A stretch of 35,349 nt of DNA from assembly GCA_002726205.1 (NCBI GenBank), contig PBSL01000001.1, positions 93,389-128,737 on the forward strand, in the 5' to 3' direction. Position numbers and translations under genes: made by a program. This DNA comes from Planctomycetaceae bacterium. Its GTDB lineage: Bacteria; Planctomycetota; Planctomycetia; Planctomycetales; Planctomycetaceae. The notes beneath the pieces were generated by a model. The model had not been told where the DNA came from. It worked only from the letters and a program-made list of their open reading frames with translations, and searched no databases. This document shows, one piece after another, positions 13,682-21,437 of this stretch (its first letter is position 1; every line of letters starts with the position of its first letter).

Positions 13682-14947
13682 TTAAGTTTTCTCTTCTTCG
13701 TTTTCCGACGTGGCCGTTCCGCCGAAGTGATCCTCTTCGCATGTCGACGGTGGGTTTACGGGCTGCAGCGTGCTGCTGTCGGCCACCGCATCCGGCAGAA
13801 ACCATGCTCCCAGTGCCGAGATTGCCACGAAGGGAATGAACGCCCACACGGCGCATTGAGGAGCATTGATGTCGCGAAAATGCGCGGTGAAACCGACCTC
13901 AATCAAGCCGCCGCCGCCCCAGGCCAGGCCCATCGTCATTGCCGAGGCCAACCCCGCTCCGCGAGGAAACATCTGTTGTGCATAGGAGACCATCGTCGGC
14001 GTGGTGCCCCACAATACCAGACCGGTCGGAAACAGCATCGTCAAGAACAACCAGGTCGGACATTCCTGCCAACCCAACACTGCGAGGAACGGCAATCCGA
14101 TCAACGGACAGGCGATCAGGAAACTCCGTTCCCAACCCTGCCGAAACAGCATCGCCATCAACAGCATCCCCAGACTTCCGGAAACCAGAAACGCCGATTG
14201 AACGTAGCCAATCTCCAACGGACCAAAACCGCGATTGGCCAGCGTGAAGGCCACGATCTTGGCCAGTCCCATGTTCGGCACAAGGCGAAGGGAACACACC
14301 AGCAGCAGGAAGAGAGCCAGGCCGAGCCGCCCGTCGAACATCTCTTTGACACTAAGAGCCGCTCGCGTCGTCGGGGGCAACCTACGGCCTTTCAGCCGCG
14401 AACGCATTCCCCAATAAAGAAGTGGCACCAGACACACCAGGCCCGGCATCAGTCGCGCCAGTCCATCCAAGCCCCAGGCCTTCACCACCAGCCCGCTGAG
14501 AGTGGGTCCGATGGCAAGGCCCAGCGACCCACCCAGCATGAAGATCGACAATGCTCGCGTACGATTCTCCGGCAGCAAGCTCCCCACGGTGACGGCGGCT
14601 TCCGGGTGAAACGCCCCCACAGCCACACCACCGACAATGAACAAACCACACAGCAACGGCACCCTGCCGGGATTCACTGCCGGGCCGATTGCTGTCAGAC
14701 AGACCACGGCGAGCAAGGGCGCACCGATGATCAGCGCGCCCATCCGCCGACGATCTCGCAGGTAACCGAAGACACCCTGCGCCAGGGAAGTCGGCATTGC
14801 CTGCGAGAGCATTACCACGACCAGGCTGGCCCCGGCCAATCGACATTCGATGGTGATTTCGTTCCAGATCGGTGAAACCAGCAGCGCGCTGGTGTCGACG
14901 ACCGTGTGAATCAACGCCAGGCAGATCAACGGCAGATAACGGTTCAT
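13682..14947 (-). CDS. Major facilitator superfamily transporter (fosmidomycin-resistance-like)
   Basis: A 421-residue membrane protein with about 12 helices and a central hydrophilic loop around residues 185-210 (RSRLKGRRLPPTTRAALSVK). VGAFHPEAAVTVGSLLPENR, after helix 4, resembles the A-x-F-H-P-x-A segment of the Fsr branch of the MFS, which exports small molecules. The C-terminus (EEDHFGGTATSENEEEKT) is a short acidic cytoplasmic tail. Its ATG overlaps the stop of the M81 peptidase gene by ATGA, so the two are translationally coupled. Substrate unknown; it could export or import a peptide or product related to the upstream peptidase. Confidence 0.85.
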   Translation of the reverse strand: MNRYLPLICLALIHTVVDTSALLVSPIWNEITIECRLAGASLVVVMLSQAMPTSLAQGVFGYLRDRRRMGALIIGAPLLAVVCLTAIGPAVNPGRVPLLCGLFIVGGVAVGAFHPEAAVTVGSLLPENRTRALSIFMLGGSLGLAIGPTLSGLVVKAWGLDGLARLMPGLVCLVPLLYWGMRSRLKGRRLPPTTRAALSVKEMFDGRLGLALFLLLVCSLRLVPNMGLAKIVAFTLANRGFGPLEIGYVQSAFLVSGSLGMLLMAMLFRQGWERSFLIACPLIGLPFLAVLGWQECPTWLFLTMLFPTGLVLWGTTPTMVSYAQQMFPRGAGLASAMTMGLAWGGGGLIEVGFTAHFRDINAPQCAVWAFIPFVAISALGAWFLPDAVADSSTLQPVNPPSTCEEDHFGGTATSENEEEKT

Positions 14948-16461
14948 TGAACCGACGATCCCATTTCTCCCGGGCCAACGACGCCCGGATCGAGTGGGTA
15001 AATCGGACGACGCAGCTTGCGATAGTCGAACGCTGCGAAGTCGGGACGATGGATTCCCGGCGTGTCGGCATCAAAGATCGTCCCGGCCAACGGCCCGATA
15101 TCCGCTCGGAAATGAACCGCGCTCTTGACCACCAGCAGTCGTTTCTCGGCCGGCTCCACACCAACGATCCGAACCATCTCCCTGTCCAGCAGTTGCATCC
15201 TGCGGCTGCCAACGACAACCTCCACGCCGCCGATTTCCAGTACGGCCATCGCACCCAAGTCACCTGGACAACCGCGTCGCATCGGACCGCCAAATTGGAA
15301 TCGACCGTTTCCGAGCCTCTTGACACGGCAACGCGCCTTCACGGTCTCCCCGTGAAAAGCATCCGTCTTGCCGCCGATTTCGAACTCGGCCTCGCCTCCC
15401 TCACCCACCTCGTGGGCCCGCCTTGCAGTCTCGGGATCGTACAAAACACCAACCACACCTCCCTGGAAATCGGCGTCAATCATCGCCGACAGCGCAACGG
15501 TCCCGTCACAGGGAGCACCGCCGCCGGGATTGTCGGAACCGTCTGCCAAGATCACCAACCCGTCTGCGGTCTCTTTCGCAAACCGCATCGCCTCCTCGAC
15601 CGTGGTCAAGTCCGGCTGAAGATCATCTCGCAATCCCCACAAACGTGCAGCCAGCTCCTCAACTCGTGCCTCTGCCAGAGCCTGATCCCCGTTGGCTGTC
15701 ACCAATGCCGTAACACCAGCGTCACGGATATCTGCGAAAGGAAAGCCCATCGCGATCGTCGCGGTGACGATGCCCTCTCCCTGCTCCAGCTGATGCAATT
15801 CCTGAATCAGGCCGCCCATCGGCTCCCGCAGCGTGCATTGCATCGGTGGCATCGTCAACAACGGCAGCTGCCGGTATGCCTGGCAGGGGCGTACTTCACC
15901 CGAGACGATCTGATGCAACACCGAGATGGCCTCCCGGCCACGCTCGTTCATGTCCACGTGTGGGTAAGTGTCGTAGCCAATCAGGCAATCGGATTTCTCC
16001 GCCATTGTCCGTGTGATATTGGCGTGCAGGTCCAGTGTCACCAGGATTGGCATCTCGGATCCGACTAGCTCTCGAACGGCGGTGATGATTGCGCCTTCCG
16101 CGTCTTCCTCCTGGTCTGTGACCATCGCTCCGTGCAGGTCCAAAGCCACGGCATCACAGGAACCTGCGGCGGCGATCCGATCCAGCAGCAACTGCAACAT
16201 GTGTTCAAACGCAGCCCCCTCGACAGGCCCGGCCGGCTGCGCCCGAACATTGATCACCGGCTCAATCTCTATTCCGCGGGCGGCGGCTTCGTCGAGATAT
16301 CCGCCATGAACCGTTCCCGTCCCCAGGTACATTTCCCGCAACAGGTCGCCGCCCTGAAGCTCATCCCCACAGTCGCTGTCCCGTTGAAAATCCGCCAGCG
16401 TTGTCGGAACTGTGGCAAAGGTATTGGTTTCGTGTTGGATTCCACCACTGACAATTCGCAT
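14944..16461 (-). CDS. M81-family metallopeptidase (MlrC-like)
   Basis: A 505-residue protein matching the MlrC/M81 family, whose founding member degrades linearised microcystin; most members act on unknown peptides or small amides. Family marks are IQHETNTFA at residues 8-16, VALDLHGAMVTD, LVTLDLHANITRTM (zinc-site region), GYDTYPHVDMNERG, TMPPMQ, ADGSDNPGGGAPCDGT and GVLYDPETA. The start at 16461 is fixed by a perfect AGGAGG about 7 bases upstream. It begins 11 bases after the ABC exporter stop and overlaps the MFS start by ATGA, forming a three-gene unit. No signal peptide, so it is probably cytoplasmic. Confidence 0.92.
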   Translation of the reverse strand: MRIVSGGIQHETNTFATVPTTLADFQRDSDCGDELQGGDLLREMYLGTGTVHGGYLDEAAARGIEIEPVINVRAQPAGPVEGAAFEHMLQLLLDRIAAAGSCDAVALDLHGAMVTDQEEDAEGAIITAVRELVGSEMPILVTLDLHANITRTMAEKSDCLIGYDTYPHVDMNERGREAISVLHQIVSGEVRPCQAYRQLPLLTMPPMQCTLREPMGGLIQELHQLEQGEGIVTATIAMGFPFADIRDAGVTALVTANGDQALAEARVEELAARLWGLRDDLQPDLTTVEEAMRFAKETADGLVILADGSDNPGGGAPCDGTVALSAMIDADFQGGVVGVLYDPETARRAHEVGEGGEAEFEIGGKTDAFHGETVKARCRVKRLGNGRFQFGGPMRRGCPGDLGAMAVLEIGGVEVVVGSRRMQLLDREMVRIVGVEPAEKRLLVVKSAVHFRADIGPLAGTIFDADTPGIHRPDFAAFDYRKLRRPIYPLDPGVVGPGEMGSSVQ

Positions 16462-16472
16462 CAACACGCCTC

Positions 16473-18218
16473 CTATAACGCGATGTCTTCTCGGACCCGA
16501 CACAATCGCACGAACTGGGCTTGGTTGGACAACAACTCGGCATACGTTCCGGTTTCTACCACCCGCCCGTCCTCGAGCACCACGATCCGGTCGGCCGCCA
16601 TGATCGTCGAGAGTCGATGTGCCACGACCAGAACGGTTCGACCTTCCGTGGCCCGCCTGACCGCCTCCTTGATCTTCAATTCCGTTTCCGTATCGACTGC
16701 ACTGGTCGCCTCGTCCAGGACAAGAATCGGTGCGTCTTTCAACAAAGCCCGCGCAATCCCGATCCTCTGTTTTTGTCCCCCCGAGAGACGGACCCCACGT
16801 TCTCCGACCAGTGTCTCCAGCCCATCCGGCAACGATTCCACGAATGCCTCGACCCCGGCCACGCGAATCGCTTCAGAGATCTCCTGGGCATCCGCCTCGG
16901 GTCGTCCGATCAGCAGGTTCTCCAGAATACTGCCCGAAAACAGGAACACATCCTGCGACACCATCGCGATCTGTTCGCGCAGCCATGCCATGGGCAGGTT
17001 GCCCACGTCGGCTCCGCCGATCCGCACACACCCAACGCCTGGCTCGTAAAACCGCATCAACAATTGACAGGCAGTCGATTTTCCAACACCGGTCATCCCG
17101 ACCAGCGCAACCGTCTCGCCTTCATCGACGCGAAACGAGATCTCCGACAGCACGGGTATGCCTTCCTCGTAGGCAAATGACACCTCGTCGAACTCGATCG
17201 AAAACTGCGGTTCGGTCGGTATCGCCGCACCCGGTCGGTCAACGATTTCCGGAGTTTTCTCCAGCAGCTCGAACACGCGTTCGGCACTCGCGGCAGCTTT
17301 CTGCAGATTGTCGGTCAATGAGGCCAACCTGAGAAACGGCTGCACGATCCGTCCCAGGTACATCAGGAATACGACCAGATCGGCCACCGGAACGGTCAAT
17401 CCGCCCCCTGCTCCAGGTTCGGTCGTCATCCAGCCGCCGGCCCAGACAATCAACACGAGCCCCGCACCGCTGGCCATCTCGATGACTCCTGCCGGAACCA
17501 ACGACCAGCGATTTGCCTCGATGATCCGGTCACGATATTCACGACTGGCATCCTCGATTTGTCCGGCCATCCGAGTCTCGCGTCGGAACGACTGGATCAC
17601 GGCCAACCCCGAAACGTGATCCTGGATCCGGGCGCTGACTTCGGCAAATTGCGTTCGAACACCTCGCCATAGATTGCGACTGCGACGGGTGATCACAAAC
17701 ACCAGTACAGCAATCACGGGCACCGGCAGCAGGGCAACCGCAGCCAATTCTGGGTTGATCATGAACAACACGGTGCTCATTGCCATCGGAACAACCAGAG
17801 CAAGCATCGTCTCCGGAATGCCGTGGGCAATGTAGTCTTCGATCGCCGCCACGTCACCGATGGTCCGCGCTACCAGGCTTCCCGAATGCCGCTTCCCCAG
17901 GTATTTCGGTGACATCTTCTGCAGGTGCTGATAGACCGACAGCGACAACCGGTGCAGAGTCCGGTAGGCCGCAACGTGCGAGGACAGCCCGTACAGGTAG
18001 CGGGTCACACCGCGGAGCAGATACATCACGGCGATCAGGCTGCCGAGCAACCAGAAACTGCCCGCAGTCGACGGAGCTTCCAGCCAAAGGATCATCTGCC
18101 GTATCAGCAGCGGAGGGACAAGTCCCAGGGCCGTAAAGGCCAGCCCGCACACGACCGAGAAAATCATCAGGCGGCGTTCACCAGCCAACGCCCGCCAGAT
18201 CCGAGAGGCAAATCGCAC
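16473..18218 (-). CDS. ABC exporter, fused permease and ATPase (MsbA-like half transporter)
   Basis: A 581-residue type-I ABC half-transporter. The N-terminal six-helix domain starts with FASRIWRALAGERRLMIFSV and includes YQHLQKMSPKYLGKRHSGSL, the coupling-helix region. The ATPase domain has Walker A GMTGVGKST (around residue 375), the Q-loop VSQDVFLFSGS, signature LSGGQKQR, Walker B ILVLDEATSAVD and H-loop VAHRLST, so it should be active as a homodimer. The GTG at 18218 is preferred because AAAGGAG lies 9 bases before it. An in-frame ATG at 18239 (MRKELFYV...) contains that ribosome site in its own codons and is the alternative. Substrate class (lipid, peptide, drug) cannot be told from sequence. 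Confidence 0.92.
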   Translation of the reverse strand: MRFASRIWRALAGERRLMIFSVVCGLAFTALGLVPPLLIRQMILWLEAPSTAGSFWLLGSLIAVMYLLRGVTRYLYGLSSHVAAYRTLHRLSLSVYQHLQKMSPKYLGKRHSGSLVARTIGDVAAIEDYIAHGIPETMLALVVPMAMSTVLFMINPELAAVALLPVPVIAVLVFVITRRSRNLWRGVRTQFAEVSARIQDHVSGLAVIQSFRRETRMAGQIEDASREYRDRIIEANRWSLVPAGVIEMASGAGLVLIVWAGGWMTTEPGAGGGLTVPVADLVVFLMYLGRIVQPFLRLASLTDNLQKAAASAERVFELLEKTPEIVDRPGAAIPTEPQFSIEFDEVSFAYEEGIPVLSEISFRVDEGETVALVGMTGVGKSTACQLLMRFYEPGVGCVRIGGADVGNLPMAWLREQIAMVSQDVFLFSGSILENLLIGRPEADAQEISEAIRVAGVEAFVESLPDGLETLVGERGVRLSGGQKQRIGIARALLKDAPILVLDEATSAVDTETELKIKEAVRRATEGRTVLVVAHRLSTIMAADRIVVLEDGRVVETGTYAELLSNQAQFVRLCRVREDIAL

Positions 18219-18295
18219 GTAGAATAGCTCCTTTCGCATCGAGTGTCTCAGATTCCTATTCGCGGAACAACAAAGCCCCCGATCTGACGACTCGT

Positions 18296-18301
18296 TACAA
18301 T
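18296..18301 (+). promoter_or_regulatory. tsaE: Possible -10 box for tsaE
   Basis: TACAAT matches TATAAT at five of six positions and lies 19 bases before the ATG at 18321, so transcription could start near 18308. No good -35 box is seen at 16-18 bases upstream. Confidence 0.3.
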
Positions 18302-18320
18302 TCAACCCCTCCAAGAGAGC

Positions 18321-18857
18321 ATGCTGTCTTCCCGCCGGCCCCCCTCATTTTTCCTCGGCAAACCCGTGACGACCTGGTCCTACAACGCCGATTCCCAGAC
18401 CCAGACGCATCGCCTGGGCCATTCTCTCGGCCACTTTGCCGACACCGGTCTCGTTGTGGCCATCTCCGGAGAACTGGGAGCCGGGAAAACCCTTTTCGTC
18501 CGCGGCGTCGTCGACGGGCTTGGCGGTTCGCCTCGTGACGTCAGTAGCCCGACTTTCGTGCTGCTGCAACATTACGAGGCTCGGCTTCCGATTCATCATG
18601 CCGACGCCTACCGCTTGAGGTCGGAGAACGAGTTTCTCGACCTGGGAACCGACGAATGGCTCGGGCACGGCATCACTCTGATCGAATGGGCCGATCGAAT
18701 CAGCGGTTGCCTTCCGGCGAATCATCTTCACCTGAGAATCACGGTCACCGGTGAAACCAGTCGCCAACTCCAGTTCACCGCGAATGGGACCGAGACCGTC
18801 AAACTGGTCGATCGCCTCGCAGAGCACTTCCAGCCGATCAGCGACCGCCGTCAATGA
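18321..18857 (+). CDS. tsaE: tRNA N6-adenosine threonylcarbamoyltransferase complex ATPase TsaE
   Basis: A 178-residue P-loop ATPase that works with TsaB and TsaD to make the t6A modification at position 37 of ANN-decoding tRNAs. The marks are AISGELGAGKTLFVRGVVDG (Walker A), SSPTFVLLQHYEA, the HHADAYRL motif with its conserved Asp, and LIEWADRI. The first 15 residues (SSRRPPSFFLGKP) are not typical of the family; a GTG at 18366 is a plausible alternative start that removes them, though it has no clear ribosome site. tsaB and tsaD are not in the window. The stop overlaps the convergent small membrane protein gene by 7 bases. Confidence 0.93.
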   Translation: MLSSRRPPSFFLGKPVTTWSYNADSQTQTHRLGHSLGHFADTGLVVAISGELGAGKTLFVRGVVDGLGGSPRDVSSPTFVLLQHYEARLPIHHADAYRLRSENEFLDLGTDEWLGHGITLIEWADRISGCLPANHLHLRITVTGETSRQLQFTANGTETVKLVDRLAEHFQPISDRRQ

Positions 18858-19297
18858 CCGTTTGCTTCGGCCGCTTCGGTCCTCGACGGACCGCAACAGC
18901 CCGTCAATTGCACCGCACCACAGATGAACATCAGGCTGAACAGTCCCGTGACATACATCATCTTCTCGATGTAGCCGTTGAGGTTCATCAGGCCCAACAC
19001 CGGATCGGCGGCCCCGGGATCCAGTTGTTGCCAGGCGACGACCATCACCACGCCAAGCAGCACGATTCCGATCCAGCCCCCCCGGAGCATCACCTGTCGT
19101 AAACGTGTCCAGTCGACGGCGAACAGCCAGAAAACACACCAGATCAGCAGCGGCATCACCGGCGTTGTAAGAATCAGGCCGCCAAGCTCAACCACGATCA
19201 GATAGAGTTGTTCGACGATCTGCCACAGCGCCAACAGAATGTTGTCCAGTGTCCCCCATCCGGTCAGCGCGACTTCCACGGATTCGCTCATTGCCAT
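18851..19297 (-). CDS. Small multi-pass membrane protein of unknown function
   Basis: A 148-residue protein. It has an amphipathic N-terminal part (LDNILLALWQIVEQLYLIVV) and at least three membrane segments: LILTTPVMPLLIWCVFWLFA, GIVLLGVVMVVAWQ, and MMYVTGLFSLMFICGAVQL. The C-terminus is short, with paired Cys (TGCCGPS). I do not recognise the family. ATG 19297 (MAMSES) is chosen; ATG 19291 or GTG 19321 cannot be excluded because no ribosome site stands out. The Ldh-family gene ends 100 bases upstream and may be cotranscribed. Confidence 0.65.
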   Translation of the reverse strand: MAMSESVEVALTGWGTLDNILLALWQIVEQLYLIVVELGGLILTTPVMPLLIWCVFWLFAVDWTRLRQVMLRGGWIGIVLLGVVMVVAWQQLDPGAADPVLGLMNLNGYIEKMMYVTGLFSLMFICGAVQLTGCCGPSRTEAAEANGH

Positions 19298-19399
19298 TGA
19301 TCCCAGTTCGCCCCGTTGCACCGACCGACGCCGGACCTCTGAATTAGCACAAACCGCAGACCGACGCCAGCCAGCCGTTTCGGTCGGGATCCTCCTGGC

Positions 19400-20446
19400 C
19401 TAGACATCCTGCAGCGACACACCAAGCCCACTGGCCAGCTCCTGGATCTGACGCCAAGTTTCGTCGGGCACTTCCACACCGTTGGCGGCCCGTTCGGCCA
19501 TCCGTTGCATCTCGATCTCACCAGGCATCAAGATTTCGTCGACTCCGGGCAACTTCCTTGCGCCCTTGATGTGTGCGATGTACTTCTCGAGGTGTTGCTG
19601 AAACTCATCGATTCCGATGAACGTCTCGATGTCGACCAGGTACATCCAGACCCCGTTGGTGCCGGGAGGCAGGTCGGTCCGGCAGACGCCAAATCCGGAG
19701 AGCATGCCGCCGAAGACATCGATCATCACGCTGAGCCCGTACCCCTTGAATCCCAGGTTCCCGCCCAGCGGCAGAATCGCACCTCCCGGCGTGGCATAAT
19801 AGGTCGCCGGGTCGGTTGTCGGCTGTCCCTCGGAATCAATCAACTGTCCTTCCGGAACGGGCACTCCCTTCTGGTATGCGACCCGCACCTTACCCTCGGC
19901 AGTCGCACTCGACGTCATATCCAACACCATCGCATCGTCTCCCCAGGGCGCTGCAATCGTGATTGGGTTGGTCCCCATTCGCCCCTGCATCCCCCCATAC
20001 GGGGCCACGCCACCCGAGGCGGGGCCGTTCACGACCATCATCGCCGCGAGTTTTTGGTGGGCGGCCTGCTGGGTGTAGGAGCCCAGACGGCCTACATGGT
20101 TGCAGTTGCGGATGAAGATCGTCGCCGTGCCAGCCTCACGGGCCTTGGCGATCCCCAGAGCCAGTGCCTGAGAAGCCGTCACCTGGCCAAAATTGAAACG
20201 ACCGTCAATGTGGAGGAACGCTGCTCCCTCCTTGATGATTTCCATCTGGGAACCGGGGCGGATCACCTTCTTCTCGACATACTCCACATATTGCATCAAC
20301 CGCATCACTCCGTGACTGTCGTGGCCCACCAGGTTGGCCCCTTGCAACTCGGCAGCGACCAACCGGGCGTCCTCGGGACTGGCTCCGGCCGCTTCGAGTA
20401 CTCGCGAAGCAATCACTCCCAACTGATCGGCCTGAAACGTCGGCAT
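19400..20446 (-). CDS. Ldh-family (malate/L-lactate/sulfolactate-type) NAD(P)-dependent oxidoreductase
   Basis: A 348-residue member of the Ldh_2 family, a fold unrelated to classical lactate dehydrogenase, which interconverts 2-oxoacids and 2-hydroxyacids such as malate, ureidoglycolate, sulfolactate or 2,3-diketogulonate. Family motifs are LVGHDSHGVMRLMQYV, FNFGQVTASQALALG, FIRNCNHVGRLGSYT, GRMGTNPITIAAP, LDMTSSATAEGKVRVA and NLGFKGYGLSVMIDV. The start at 20446 is chosen because AGAGGA lies a few bases upstream, while the longer frame would run into the regulatory dyad. The exact 2-hydroxyacid is not predictable. Confidence 0.92.
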   Translation of the reverse strand: MPTFQADQLGVIASRVLEAAGASPEDARLVAAELQGANLVGHDSHGVMRLMQYVEYVEKKVIRPGSQMEIIKEGAAFLHIDGRFNFGQVTASQALALGIAKAREAGTATIFIRNCNHVGRLGSYTQQAAHQKLAAMMVVNGPASGGVAPYGGMQGRMGTNPITIAAPWGDDAMVLDMTSSATAEGKVRVAYQKGVPVPEGQLIDSEGQPTTDPATYYATPGGAILPLGGNLGFKGYGLSVMIDVFGGMLSGFGVCRTDLPPGTNGVWMYLVDIETFIGIDEFQQHLEKYIAHIKGARKLPGVDEILMPGEIEMQRMAERAANGVEVPDETWRQIQELASGLGVSLQDV

Positions 20447-20509
20447 GATGTCCTCTTTGTCAATCCGTACTGGCCGGCGAACCCGCCACCGGCCCTTCCG
20501 CGGTTCCCA

Positions 20510-20532
20510 CGAGGTGTCAGAATAGCACCTCG
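20510..20532 (-). promoter_or_regulatory. Dyad enclosing a possible -10 box before the Ldh-family gene
   Basis: CGAGGTG (20510-20516) and CACCTCG (20526-20532) are perfect inverted repeats separated by nine bases. On the minus strand the centre reads CTATTCTGA, so a TATTCT box sits exactly between the arms. This would suit an operator covering the -10 region, about 70 bases before the ATG at 20446. It could also be a hairpin between the divergent Ldh and scpA genes. Confidence 0.4.
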
Positions 20533-20592
20533 GCCGGGAAGCGTCGATTCTCCGTTTGATCCCTCGCCCAGACAACGTTAAAGTCCCGCACG

Positions 20593-21408
20593 ATGCATAC
20601 ACTCTCCTACCGCGTCGAGCACGACCTGTTCACCGGGCCTCTCGACCTCCTGCTTTATCTGGTCCGCCGTAACGAGGTCCCGATTCTCGACCTGCCGGTC
20701 GCCGAGATAGCCCACCAATTCCAACGATTTCTCGATGTCCTCGGCATCATCGACATCGATCTCGCCGGCGATTTTGTCGTGATGGCCAGCACGTTGACCG
20801 AGATCAAGAGTCGCCTGGTCCTTCCCCGACCCGAGGAACACGTTGAACCGGAAATTGAGGTGGATCCTCGCAGTGACCTGATCCATCAACTGCTGGAATA
20901 CAAGAAGTTCCGGGACGCGGCCCGCACCCTCGAGCAGCGCGCTGCCGAGTGGCAGGAGCGCTATCCCCGGCTCTCCAATGATCGCCCGTCGGCCGACCGT
21001 GACGTCTCTCTGGATCGGATCAAGGGCGTTGAACTCTGGGACCTCGTCAGTGCTCTCGAACGCGTGCTCAAGAACATCGAGGCCAAGGAAGAGGCCCGCA
21101 TTCTCTATGACGACACACCGATCACTGTGTATACACAGCAAATCGGTGACCGGGTCTGCAGCGAAGGCCGCGTCGCCTTCACTTCACTGTTCACCAACAC
21201 CACGCTTCGCAGCAAGATCATCGGCATGTTCCTGGCCATCCTGGAGCTGCTCCGACACCAGGCTTTTCGAGCGGAACAATCCTCCGAATATGGTGAGATC
21301 TGGATCCTGCCGCCTCTCGAGCCGGCGACTTCTCCGGAAGGCACCACCGGCCCGACCGACCAATCGACATCACCGCCGGCCCCACCCGGCGCAATCGACG
21401 GCGAGTGA
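20593..21408 (+). CDS. scpA: Segregation and condensation protein A
   Basis: A 271-residue kleisin that bridges the SMC head domains and binds ScpB in the bacterial condensin. The N-terminal part is highly typical ([20 protein letters not shown], then the [20 protein letters not shown] block). The C-terminal winged helix is [20 protein letters not shown] with [14 protein letters not shown]. The tail after residue 245 is Pro/Thr-rich and not conserved. scpB and smc are not in the window. uvrB starts 29 bases downstream and is likely cotranscribed. ATG 20593 is the natural start. A weak promoter-like TTGATC lies about 30 bases upstream. Confidence 0.95.
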   Translation: MHTLSYRVEHDLFTGPLDLLLYLVRRNEVPILDLPVAEIAHQFQRFLDVLGIIDIDLAGDFVVMASTLTEIKSRLVLPRPEEHVEPEIEVDPRSDLIHQLLEYKKFRDAARTLEQRAAEWQERYPRLSNDRPSADRDVSLDRIKGVELWDLVSALERVLKNIEAKEEARILYDDTPITVYTQQIGDRVCSEGRVAFTSLFTNTTLRSKIIGMFLAILELLRHQAFRAEQSSEYGEIWILPPLEPATSPEGTTGPTDQSTSPPAPPGAIDGE

Positions 21409-21437
21409 CACTGCCGACGGTATTCCGAGGTCGCTCC

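Noticed and set aside
13547-14875. A 442-codon plus-strand frame opposite the MFS gene
   Set aside because: Gln/His/Arg-rich product typical of the antisense of a hydrophobic protein; the minus strand encodes a normal transporter.
14872-16068. A 398-codon plus-strand frame opposite the M81 peptidase gene
   Set aside because: The minus-strand gene has diagnostic motifs and a perfect ribosome site; the plus frame is His/Arg/Gln-rich without a family.
19505-20581. A 358-codon plus-strand frame opposite the Ldh-family gene
   Set aside because: Codon-bias shadow; the minus strand encodes a full Ldh_2 family enzyme.
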